From positions 1 to 27,155 of the forward strand of contig CAVIKO010000154.1 of the NCBI GenBank assembly GCA_963643035.1: a stretch of DNA of 27,155 nt, written 5' to 3'. A model generated the notes under the pieces. It ran no database searches, was not told where the DNA came from, and was given only the letters and a program-made list of their open reading frames with translations. The DNA is from UMGS1696 sp963643035 (lineage in GTDB: Bacteria; Bacillota; Clostridia; Oscillospirales; CAG-272). Below, in pieces: positions 1-6,452 of the stretch. The stretch's first letter is position 1. The number at the start of each line of letters is the position of its first letter. The position numbers were made by a program, and so were the translations under genes.

Positions 1-4
1 ACAT

Positions 5-11
5 TAGGAGG
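5..11 (+). promoter_or_regulatory. Ribosome binding site of the first gene
   Basis: The sequence TAGGAGG lies eight bases before the ATG at 20 and fixes that start. No promoter is visible because the window begins just upstream. Confidence 0.6.
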
Positions 12-19
12 AATAATAA

Positions 20-415
20 ATGTCTAATGTTTTTTTAGCCTATTGCGGCAAATATGCCGTGATGGGCGGGTCTTCCAACGAGAGACTCGTTGGAGAGACT
101 GTCGAGTTGTATCTCGACAAAAATACATATAGGGATAGCGGCAACGCCGACTATCCCGCTTTCATCTGGGAGCTTGGGCTTCCAGATGGAAGATACAGAC
201 GCACGAGACATCGTGCGTGCCTAGTCGTACCGGATCCATCGAAGGAAGGAGATGACATTCAGCCGCTTAGCGACTGGGTCGTCTTCCTTCCGGACCCGGA
301 TCCGGAGGACGACTGCCTTGCCGGCTACTGGCTAAAGCCAGTGGACGACACGGCGCAGCTTATGCTCGAAAAGGGGCATAAGCTGCTAAAAAAATACAGC
401 AAAATCCCAGCGTAA
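20..415 (+). CDS. Hypothetical phage protein, 131 aa
   Basis: I do not recognise this protein. It is a soluble, mixed-charge protein with no membrane segment or signal peptide. It has an acidic, proline-rich patch near residues 87-98 (PDPDPEDD) and a basic lysine-rich C-terminus. The start is supported by a strong GGAGG site. The stop codon lies inside the loop of a terminator hairpin, so this is the last gene of its transcript. The following gene has its own promoter-like motif. Nothing in the sequence suggests a function. Confidence 0.8.
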   Translation: MSNVFLAYCGKYAVMGGSSNERLVGETVELYLDKNTYRDSGNADYPAFIWELGLPDGRYRRTRHRACLVVPDPSKEGDDIQPLSDWVVFLPDPDPEDDCLAGYWLKPVDDTAQLMLEKGHKLLKKYSKIPA

Positions 416-440
416 GCTGGGACGATGCCGTATTTTTTTC
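388..440 (+). terminator. Rho-independent terminator, possibly bidirectional
   Basis: The outer arms 388-397 (A-rich) and 430-439 (T-rich) are perfectly complementary over ten bases. They enclose a seven-base-pair hairpin, TCCCAGC (405-411) with GCTGGGA (416-422), closed by a GTAA tetraloop of the GNRA type. A run of seven T follows on the + strand and a matching A run precedes it, so it could act on both strands. It overlaps the stop codon of the first gene. Confidence 0.8.
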
Positions 441-498
441 TTTTCTTATTTTGTTCATTTCGTTTTGATTCGCCGATTTATCAGGTCAAATATGCCGT

Positions 499-516
499 CA
501 ATAATATATTATAAAG
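499..516 (+). promoter_or_regulatory. Phage promoter-like motif (TATATTAT type)
   Basis: The segment CAATAATATATTATAAAG contains TATATTAT exactly (505-512). It also contains AATA followed six bases later by TA, so it resembles both motif classes of this window. It lies between a terminator and the strong ribosome binding site of the next gene, where a promoter is expected. No good host-type -35 box is present. Confidence 0.55.
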
Positions 517-538
517 ACGATATGAAGGAGGTGATTAT

Positions 539-1297
539 ATGAGTTCAGAAATGAGCGATGGGCCCGGATACACGCTGGCCCAATTCATATCATGGATTGA
601 GGCCGACGCGGATGGCGGCGCGGCATTGGCCAAAATCAAATCAATCGTCCTCGACACCGACCAATCAGCCATCAGACATGCGGCATTGAACTCCGATAAG
701 CCGGTTGACATCATCAGAATGCAGCCGAACCTATTGAGCGATGACGCGTTTCTGACGAAGAACGAGGACGGCGAGTATTCGATCGACACCAATAAAATCG
801 TCGACAGATATAAGAACTTTTATGTTACATTATGCTGCCCGCTGGTCGAGGAAGAGGACGCGGATGAGGCCATGGCGCTCCAAGAATTGGCGGCGGTCAC
901 GGGCAACTCCGAGGAGTACATAAAGGAAATCGCGAAATTGGCGACTCAGTGCGACATCATCATCTCGGACAAAAAGCCGAAGCCGGAGTTCGTGAAATCG
1001 GCGCCGGCGGTCTATGTGCCGAGATTCAAATCGACGATCAACTGCTGGATGATGTTCGACTTCAGGTATCTTGATGAGGACGCTCTCATGGAAGACGACG
1101 ATTCGCAATACGTCGACAGCCATATCTTCCCCATCGGGTGCGTTGAGACGATTCAGGCCGCGCAAGACGTCATCAAAAAAAGAAAATCGCAGTACACAGC
1201 GGTCTGCCAAGTCGTCAACGGCAGAGTGAAGACCAAATCGTATTCGGTTTATTTCACCGACTATGATGGGACGATACAATTGATTTCCACAGAATGA
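539..1297 (+). CDS. Hypothetical acidic phage protein, 252 aa
   Basis: The function is not recognised. The start is well fixed by a near-perfect AAGGAGGTG site at 524-532. The protein is soluble and strongly acidic, with clusters such as EEEDADEA near residue 103 and EDDD near residue 184, and has no membrane segment. Highly acidic phage proteins often bind host proteins or mimic DNA, but nothing specific supports that here. It is the first gene of a tightly spaced run (539 to about 6318) behind an early-type promoter motif, so early expression is the most reasonable guess. Confidence 0.85.
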   Translation: MSSEMSDGPGYTLAQFISWIEADADGGAALAKIKSIVLDTDQSAIRHAALNSDKPVDIIRMQPNLLSDDAFLTKNEDGEYSIDTNKIVDRYKNFYVTLCCPLVEEEDADEAMALQELAAVTGNSEEYIKEIAKLATQCDIIISDKKPKPEFVKSAPAVYVPRFKSTINCWMMFDFRYLDEDALMEDDDSQYVDSHIFPIGCVETIQAAQDVIKKRKSQYTAVCQVVNGRVKTKSYSVYFTDYDGTIQLISTE

Positions 1298-1321
1298 GAT
1301 AAATGAAAGGAGAATATTCTG

Positions 1322-1573
1322 ATGAAAGAAACTAAAGTTGTGGTTTGCCATTTGGCGAACTATGGGCCGGCTTCGGTCACCGATTACGAAAGGAAAATCC
1401 AGAAGGCAATCGACGCGATGCAGTCCGTCGGCTGGGAGCTGATTGACCAAACGGTCAAATCTGATGCTCTTCAGACCGTGAGCGGCCGCGTCGGTTTCGT
1501 GGTGTTCCTTTTCTTTCAAAGGGAGGCCGGCAAATATGTCGAGCAAGAGCGAAACGCCGTTGAGGCTGAGTGA
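1322..1573 (+). CDS. Small protein, possibly DUF4177-like, 83 aa
   Basis: The start is preceded by AAAGGAG. The middle of the protein reads VGWELIDQT, and a later hydrophobic strand reads GFVVFLFFQRE. This arrangement, a GWEL turn followed by a strand ending in F-x-R-E, is reminiscent of the small DUF4177 domain found in phages and bacteria, whose function is not established. The match is by eye and weak. The gene overlaps the start of the RNase III gene by 38 bases in another frame, so the two are probably translated from one message. Confidence 0.7.
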   Translation: MKETKVVVCHLANYGPASVTDYERKIQKAIDAMQSVGWELIDQTVKSDALQTVSGRVGFVVFLFFQREAGKYVEQERNAVEAE

Positions 1574-2264
1574 GTATCTCGCCGGATTCGGGATCTCGAT
1601 GAGCGCCGAAAGCGAGCCATCGTACATGGCCGCCGTGACGCATCCATCGAGAACCGATGACACCGGTGAGCCGAATTACCAGCGATTGGAATTCATTGGA
1701 GATGCGGTGCTGGAATTTGTTTCAACATCGCTGATCGATAAAGCCAATCCAGACCTTCCGGAGGGATACCTTACCAAGATCAGAGCGTCGATAGTCCAGT
1801 CATCCTCTCTTGCGGAATACGCGAGGGGTGCCGGAATCGATAGCCTGGTGTTGGTTGGGGCGTCCTTGGCGAATGACGACATATCCAAATCCGACCACGT
1901 TCTTGAGGACGTTTTCGAGGCGCTGATCGGCGCCGTATACAAAAACGAAGGCATTGCGAAAGCGACCGAATATGTGTCGTCGTTCATATCGAAAGACGTC
2001 AGATTCGATGAGCCGGAAGATGCCGAAGACGCGAAGTCGAAGCTGCAGGCATACGCCCAAAAGCATTTGGGCGCCGTTTGCGGCAGCGGCATCGAGTATG
2101 AGACGTTCCAATCCGCGGATCTCGGCAATGGCCGGGTTGAGTTCACGAGCATAGTTCGGATATGCGGAAACGAATTCGGCCGCGGGGTCGGAAGCTCAAA
2201 AAAGAAAGCCGAGAAATCGGCTGCGAAAATCGCGATGAGCGAAATAGAAAGGAATCGAGCATAA
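1536..2264 (+). CDS. rnc: Ribonuclease III
   Basis: RNase III cleaves double-stranded RNA and processes rRNA, phage messages and structured RNAs. The signature RLEFIGDAVLEF (residues 50-61) supplies the metal-binding acidic residues E52 and D56. A second segment, LEDVFEALIGAVY (123-135), supplies D125 and E128. These four match the conserved catalytic set of the family. A double-stranded-RNA-binding domain follows at about 163-240, beginning DAKSKLQAYAQKH and ending in a basic KKKAEKSAAKIA helix. The length of 242 aa is normal. The start follows a GGGAGG site, and the TAA stop overlaps the next ATG. Because the same phage carries long hairpin-rich noncoding RNAs, a role in maturing them is plausible but inferred. 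Confidence 0.95.
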   Translation: MSSKSETPLRLSEYLAGFGISMSAESEPSYMAAVTHPSRTDDTGEPNYQRLEFIGDAVLEFVSTSLIDKANPDLPEGYLTKIRASIVQSSSLAEYARGAGIDSLVLVGASLANDDISKSDHVLEDVFEALIGAVYKNEGIAKATEYVSSFISKDVRFDEPEDAEDAKSKLQAYAQKHLGAVCGSGIEYETFQSADLGNGRVEFTSIVRICGNEFGRGVGSSKKKAEKSAAKIAMSEIERNRA

Positions 2265-2509
2265 TGAAATTGAACAGCAAACAGAAGGTTTTGATGGCCG
2301 CGATATACCCGCCGATGTTTATCGCATTTGCGGGGTTTGCCGTATTCGCCGGCATATTCTACATATTATATGCGTTGTTTGGCATGCCATATCAAGTGGC
2401 CAGAGCCACCGCCGAGAGTTTTTTCGAAGACGATTGCGCGGATGACATCGCAGACGCCGGGCCATCATGCATCGGCGATTATGATTTGGATGACACGCAC
2501 TCTGCGTGA
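2264..2509 (+). CDS. Small membrane protein, 81 aa
   Basis: The ATG overlaps the RNase III stop (TAATG), so translation is probably coupled. Residues about 9-40 form a long hydrophobic stretch with two prolines (IYPPMF) and many aromatics, consistent with one transmembrane helix. The remainder is a short acidic tail (EDDCADDIADAG), likely on the outside or in the cytoplasm depending on orientation. The function is unknown. Small early phage membrane proteins sometimes act in superinfection exclusion or host inhibition, but no motif supports a choice. Confidence 0.75.
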   Translation: MKLNSKQKVLMAAIYPPMFIAFAGFAVFAGIFYILYALFGMPYQVARATAESFFEDDCADDIADAGPSCIGDYDLDDTHSA

Positions 2510-2523
2510 TCGAAAGGAAAACC

Positions 2524-3060
2524 ATGGACAAAAATAGAATCAGGCGCGAATATAGAGAGCGCTGCTCAGAGCTCAGGAAAAGCTTTGCCGGCAACGACAA
2601 AGCCAATTACGATTTCGGGTTTCTGCTAGACATCATATATAAGAAGCTTCGATGCATGCAGACGTACTTCAAAAGCTCCGATTGCATGTCCGCCGATAAG
2701 TCGTTCGTCGATTCAATCGATGAGGCGCTCGACTGCTTCGACAGATATTATGCCGACGAGTATTTCGATGACGCGATGGAGTTTGAGAGCAGCCACATCG
2801 CCAGAACGTATTTCGACCCGGATGGCGTTCATCCGGAGACCAGGACGACCACGAGCGAAGAGGAGCGCGACGGCGAAACCCAGGAAACGCTGGATTTCAT
2901 CGATGCGCATAATCTGCGCGCGTTCCGAACAGTATGGGATGACGACTCGAATGAGAGAAAATGGGCGCAGATGATGTGCGATGCCGAAGCGGCAAAGCAC
3001 GCCGACATCAAGAAGGCATTCGAGATCATCGGAGACAACATAGAAAGCTGGTGGGATTAA
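2524..3060 (+). CDS. Hypothetical acidic phage protein, 178 aa
   Basis: This protein is not recognised. I chose the ATG at 2524 over the upstream in-frame GTG at 2506 because a GAAAGGA site precedes it at normal spacing. It begins with a basic helix (MDKNRIRREYRERC) and is then acidic, with many aspartate/tyrosine-rich helices (for example DCFDRYYADEYFDDAMEF) and a tryptophan-containing C-terminus (ESWWD). No membrane segment is present. It lies in the early-like gene run with short spacers on both sides. Confidence 0.8.
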   Translation: MDKNRIRREYRERCSELRKSFAGNDKANYDFGFLLDIIYKKLRCMQTYFKSSDCMSADKSFVDSIDEALDCFDRYYADEYFDDAMEFESSHIARTYFDPDGVHPETRTTTSEEERDGETQETLDFIDAHNLRAFRTVWDDDSNERKWAQMMCDAEAAKHADIKKAFEIIGDNIESWWD

Positions 3061-3077
3061 CCATCGCAAGGAGAATT

Positions 3078-3734
3078 ATGCTGAAAGTAGACAAAAACAG
3101 GATACCCGATTTGCCGAAATACGGTTTCGCAAAAGTCGGGAAATCATATGAGCGAGACATAACCAGCGCCGACAATGCCAGCGCCGGATATAAGATAACG
3201 CTCGGCGTGACCGCTTTCGATGGCGGCGCGTACATCAACGTCGCGAATGCGGCTGCGGACATCGGCCATGTGCTGTTCTATCCGCATGCCATTGACGCGC
3301 TCATGAACAGCGGCTGCATTGACATCGGCGATGACCTGAGAACGGTCATTACCGACAAAGGCATCGCCAAGTATTTGGGCGATTGCGCGGTATACGACCC
3401 GATCATTCTGGAGTACAGAAACGGCAAGATCGAACAATCGCAGGAACAGCATACACAGCTGGCCAAGATATTGGCAAAGCATCATTCGGCATCATGGCGC
3501 ACGGTGTCAGCCATACCGGTTGACACGAAGATATCGTGCCTATCGCCGAAGCATCGCAAATCGGACGAGCTGAGCATGGCATTCGTCATGGAACGCGATT
3601 TCAATGACGACAGGGAACACCTGCGATTGGAGATATACGGAAAGTGCTTTCTGACGGACATCGACATCGATGCTGTCGTGGCGCCGCTGTATGGCACCGG
3701 CCTCATAAAATGCAAGAAGAAGGTGAGGCGATGA
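3078..3734 (+). CDS. Hypothetical phage protein, 218 aa
   Basis: The function is not recognised. The ATG at 3078 follows an AAGGAG site; longer readings would run through the previous gene and are unlikely. The protein is soluble and appears mixed alpha/beta, with an IDALMNSGCIDIGDD segment near residues 74-88 and a basic KCKKKVRR tail. Its end overlaps the dUTPase start as ATGA, which argues for translational coupling. Whether it works with dUTPase in nucleotide metabolism cannot be told from the sequence. Confidence 0.8.
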   Translation: MLKVDKNRIPDLPKYGFAKVGKSYERDITSADNASAGYKITLGVTAFDGGAYINVANAAADIGHVLFYPHAIDALMNSGCIDIGDDLRTVITDKGIAKYLGDCAVYDPIILEYRNGKIEQSQEQHTQLAKILAKHHSASWRTVSAIPVDTKISCLSPKHRKSDELSMAFVMERDFNDDREHLRLEIYGKCFLTDIDIDAVVAPLYGTGLIKCKKKVRR

Positions 3735-4237
3735 GATTCGAGAAGGTTTCAAAAGCGGAATACGCTAAGCACGCGGCTGGCGGATACGCCGAATACGATG
3801 AGCTGAGACTGCCGAAAAGGCAAACCGCCCAAGCGGCTGGATATGACTTCTATTTCCCCGGCAAGCAGAGCATCTCGCTGCAGCCGGGCGAGGATGCGCT
3901 GATCCCGACTTTCGTCAAAGCGAGCATCGACCCGAATTGGGCGCTGCTGCTATTGCCGAGGTCAAGCCTTGGCTTCAAGTTCTATGCCAGGCTGGCCAAC
4001 ACTACCGGGCTGATCGATGCCGACTACTATGGCAACCCCAGCAATGAGGGCCATATCTTCGTCAAGATCAGAAACGAAGGCAGCGCGCCTTTGACATTGA
4101 AACCCGGAGACAGATTCTGCCAGGGGGTGTTCATCCCGTTCGGAACCACTGTCGATGACGACGCTTCCGAGAAGCGCGTAGGAGGTTTCGGAAGCACAGA
4201 TGAAAGCAGACGAAAGGCCGACGGCGAATGCGAATGA
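3731..4237 (+). CDS. dut: dUTP diphosphatase (trimeric dUTPase)
   Basis: dUTPase hydrolyses dUTP to dUMP and pyrophosphate, limiting uracil incorporation into DNA and supplying the dTMP pathway. All five signature motifs of the trimeric family appear in order: AAGYDFY (35-41), PRSSLGFK (76-83), GLIDADYYG (93-101) with the catalytic aspartate, GDRFCQGVF (126-134), and the C-terminal RVGGFGSTD (149-157), which closes over the active site. The length of 168 aa is typical. The start overlaps the preceding stop (ATGA). A dUTPase suggests this phage keeps thymine DNA, unlike PBS1/AR9, which use uracil. Confidence 0.95.
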   Translation: MRFEKVSKAEYAKHAAGGYAEYDELRLPKRQTAQAAGYDFYFPGKQSISLQPGEDALIPTFVKASIDPNWALLLLPRSSLGFKFYARLANTTGLIDADYYGNPSNEGHIFVKIRNEGSAPLTLKPGDRFCQGVFIPFGTTVDDDASEKRVGGFGSTDESRRKADGECE

Positions 4238-4382
4238 CCGCAAAACGGAAATCCGGCATCTATGCGCGGATTGCACCGATTGGGAATACATAGCATTGAG
4301 CGAATATCTAAGATCCGAAGAGGATACGCCGGGGATAACGGGAGATTATTTCCGGCTGATCGAAGAAGGGGAGGAATCATGA
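4200..4382 (+). CDS. Small hypothetical protein, 60 aa
   Basis: This gene overlaps the end of the dUTPase gene by 38 bases in another frame. A GGAGG sequence lies about 14 bases before the ATG, farther than ideal. It carries a CADC pair (residues 22-25) and an acidic C-terminus. Its continuation fills the gap up to the next gene exactly, which supports it being real. No function can be assigned. Confidence 0.6.
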   Translation: MKADERPTANANDRKTEIRHLCADCTDWEYIALSEYLRSEEDTPGITGDYFRLIEEGEES

Positions 4383-4383
4383 C

Positions 4384-4839
4384 ATGCGATTCATGGTATC
4401 GTACTTCTATCAGGTTCGGTTCTTCACCCCAGACATGATTCCGTTCAGCACGGCGCTATGGGACCCGAAATGGTTTCATGACGCGAAAGGGAACGGATAT
4501 TCGTTCGTCGACAAAAACGGCGTGATAAACGGGCTCAGGGCAGAATTCCTGAGCCCCGTAAACGTCCAGCAAAGCCATATGTGCCCATGCGATGAAAGGC
4601 ATCCCGATGAATGCATGTTCTTACGGGATTACATGGATTCGCTTAGACGATACGATTTCAACGACATGCTCAGATATTTCGACGATTATGCGAAGTATCT
4701 GGGAATAGACGACCCCACGGTCGTCCTGCTGGTGTATGAGACGCCAGACAACCCATGCTCGGAGCGCAGAATGCTTCAGGCATGGTTCGAAGAAAACGGC
4801 GCATCGCTGCCGGAATTCAACAGAAAGGAAAATTTATAA
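4384..4839 (+). CDS. Hypothetical protein, possibly DUF488-like, 151 aa
   Basis: A GGGGAGG site at 4368-4374 fixes the start. The protein opens with MVSYFYQVRFF and contains ALWDPKWFHD. Near residues 115-133 it has a hydrophobic strand followed by E-x-P-x-x-x-C-x-x-R (VVLLVYETPDNPCSERRML). That layout is similar to DUF488 proteins, where a strand ending in C-E-x-P is followed by C-H-R. The resemblance is by eye and the activity of the family is not established. Two further cysteines (CPCDERHPDEC, residues 67-77) could bind a metal. The TAA stop overlaps the next ATG. Confidence 0.75.
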   Translation: MRFMVSYFYQVRFFTPDMIPFSTALWDPKWFHDAKGNGYSFVDKNGVINGLRAEFLSPVNVQQSHMCPCDERHPDECMFLRDYMDSLRRYDFNDMLRYFDDYAKYLGIDDPTVVLLVYETPDNPCSERRMLQAWFEENGASLPEFNRKENL

Positions 4840-5600
4840 TGCCAAATTGGGTTCAAAACAGAATCAAATTCGCCGGGCCATTCGACATGGCCGAATTCAG
4901 GGAGAGATACGGAACCGACGACACGACGTTCGATTTCAATAAAATCATCCCCATGCCGGAAGACATCTATGATGCCGACACCGATTTTTATATAGTCGGC
5001 CTTCGAGCGCTTGCCGCGGCGCGCAACCCGAGCCTTGAGTACACGCTCAATGGCATCGAAAAAATGTCGGAAGACGAATACGCCGCGTTCGTCGCGAAGT
5101 TACAGCACCACCCGTTCTCGGTCGATGGGCTGCCGACCACTCAGGCCGATGTGGAGCGCATGCTGGAACAATACGGCGAGTATATCGGCCAAGCCGTTCC
5201 GAACGCGATCGCATATATGCGCAACGTCGACAAATACGGCTATGGTGATTGGTATGACTGGTCATGCGCGAAATGGGGTACCAAATGGAATGCGCATGAC
5301 GTGTTTTACGCTGGAGGAGACGCCGCGGATACGCTGTTGTTCACCACCGCATGGTCGATGCCATATCCAGTGCTGCAGGAACTGTCGGCGCAGATGCCGG
5401 GGGTGACGCTGTACTGTGAGTATGCCGATGAGGATTATCTCAGCGGAAACTGCGGATTGGTCGTATTCAAAGACGGCAAATGCGCGGCCGATTGGTCGCC
5501 TGCCGACAAGCCGAGCAAGCTGAGCGCGTTCTCCGAGCATGTTTGGGACGACGACGATATGAGTGATTTCCCATATGGGAACATCATCGAAGTCAATTGA
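4839..5600 (+). CDS. Api92/YubB-like ferredoxin-fold domain protein, 253 aa
   Basis: The start MPNWVQNRIKFAG, the segment FDFNKIIPMPE (about residue 33), the tryptophan-rich YDWSCAKWGTKWNA (about residue 141) and the TAWSMPYPVLQELS segment are the recognisable marks of the Api92-like/YubB (DUF1281) family, common in phages and plasmids and of unknown function. The ATG overlaps the preceding stop (TAATG) and follows an AAAGGAAA site. The C-terminal tail is acidic. Assignment to the family is fairly secure; the cellular role is not known. Confidence 0.85.
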   Translation: MPNWVQNRIKFAGPFDMAEFRERYGTDDTTFDFNKIIPMPEDIYDADTDFYIVGLRALAAARNPSLEYTLNGIEKMSEDEYAAFVAKLQHHPFSVDGLPTTQADVERMLEQYGEYIGQAVPNAIAYMRNVDKYGYGDWYDWSCAKWGTKWNAHDVFYAGGDAADTLLFTTAWSMPYPVLQELSAQMPGVTLYCEYADEDYLSGNCGLVVFKDGKCAADWSPADKPSKLSAFSEHVWDDDDMSDFPYGNIIEVN

Positions 5601-5612
5601 AAGGAAAATCAT

Positions 5613-6047
5613 ATGAAATTGCAAACGGAATACACCGTCAGGAAAGAAATCGGAAGCAAGACTTTCGAAGACATCCTTGACATCGCGCTGGAAGGCGGAA
5701 TCGGATATTGGGCCCGCCTATGCAACGACGGCCAAGATTGGGAAGACGCGAAAAAGCGCATCGAAGAGCGCGGAGAGGATTTGACATACGGCCATATCAT
5801 CGCCGATGTTCTCGAGCACGATAAGCCGGTCAGATTCGAGGACGCCGAAGATGACTCCGACAATCCGGAGACCTGGGAGCTCACCGATGTCAAGCTCATG
5901 ACCGGCGCGCTCGAGTTCCAAGCCGAAAAGCTGGAGCACGACTCATCATATGACATCGCGAAAGCCGTCGATGACGGAGATTTCGATGCCGATGATGCGG
6001 ATTCGGTTATCCAGCTTGCGCTGTTCGGAGACATCATTTACGGATAA
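5613..6047 (+). CDS. Acidic hypothetical protein with GGIGYWA motif, 144 aa
   Basis: GAAAGGAAA precedes the start. The protein is strongly acidic throughout and has the segment IALEGGIGYWARL near residues 24-36. I associate an EGGIGYWA-type motif with a widespread family of phage and plasmid proteins of unknown function. There is no membrane segment and no catalytic motif I can name. It is followed ten bases later by another gene with an AAGGAGG site, so it belongs to the same operon. Confidence 0.8.
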   Translation: MKLQTEYTVRKEIGSKTFEDILDIALEGGIGYWARLCNDGQDWEDAKKRIEERGEDLTYGHIIADVLEHDKPVRFEDAEDDSDNPETWELTDVKLMTGALEFQAEKLEHDSSYDIAKAVDDGDFDADDADSVIQLALFGDIIYG

Positions 6048-6057
6048 GGAGGATAAG

Positions 6058-6318
6058 ATGGCAGAGGAAACGCTGTTTCCAACCGAAGGGGAGAAATACT
6101 TCGCGGTTGTGTATCTGAAAAACAGAAACATCGATTTGAGGATGGCCGATAGCCGAGACGATGCTTTGAGCATCCTGCGCGAGCTTTTGGAGCGCCCGGG
6201 GGTCAAAGACAAAGTCGCCGCCACGACGGTCATCAAAAGGGATATGTCGAAAAGCACCGATGGCTACATCTTCGGGCATCCGACATCGCTGAATCTGGCT
6301 AAAGCCGAAAAGCAATAG
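6058..6318 (+). CDS. Small hypothetical protein, 86 aa
   Basis: The ATG at 6058 follows AAGGAGG at 6048-6054. It is a soluble protein, probably alpha/beta (strand FAVVYLKN, then helix DDALSILRELLE). No family is recognised. It is the last gene before the RNA polymerase unit. No terminator is visible after it, so read-through into the next unit is possible. Confidence 0.75.
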   Translation: MAEETLFPTEGEKYFAVVYLKNRNIDLRMADSRDDALSILRELLERPGVKDKVAATTVIKRDMSKSTDGYIFGHPTSLNLAKAEKQ

Positions 6319-6328
6319 CCGCATATTC

Positions 6329-6340
6329 TATATATTATAA
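6329..6340 (+). promoter_or_regulatory. Early-type phage promoter of the RNA polymerase gene
   Basis: TATATATTATAA contains TATATTAT exactly (6331-6338). It lies 11 bases after the stop of the previous gene. A long leader stem begins at 6345, seven bases past the motif, about where transcription would start. No host-like TTGACA box is seen upstream. Confidence 0.6.
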
Positions 6341-6344
6341 CAAC

Positions 6345-6421
6345 GGACTCGCACGGAATCATTCAATGGCAAGCCAGCTTCAGGCAATATATGAAGATAA
6401 GCCAAACGATTCCGCGAGCCC
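6345..6421 (+). promoter_or_regulatory. Structured 5' leader hairpin of the beta'-N message
   Basis: GGACTCGCACGGAATC (6345-6360) is complementary to GATTCCGCGAGCCC (6408-6421), giving about 13 pairs with a two-base bulge and one mismatch. It encloses a 47-base loop. The stem starts at the expected transcript start, and the ribosome binding site (6438-6444) lies just after it. It could stabilise the message or control translation; I recognise no riboswitch class. Confidence 0.5.
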
Positions 6422-6437
6422 GCTCATCTGCATCGAT

Positions 6438-6444
6438 AAGGAGG
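6438..6444 (+). promoter_or_regulatory. Ribosome binding site deciding the beta'-N start
   Basis: AAGGAGG lies eight bases before the ATG at 6453. It selects this start over the in-frame ATG at 6366, which has no such site and lies inside the leader hairpin. Confidence 0.75.
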
Positions 6445-6452
6445 ATTGCAAA

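Noticed and set aside
830..1663. Minus-strand frame of 277 codons
   Set aside because: It lies opposite two well-supported + genes with strong ribosome binding sites, and its protein is a typical antisense shadow.
6366..6452. Longer start for the RNA polymerase beta'-N gene
   Set aside because: The extra 29 residues have no counterpart in RpoC, the ATG at 6366 has no ribosome binding site, and it lies inside the leader hairpin. The ATG at 6453 has AAGGAGG.
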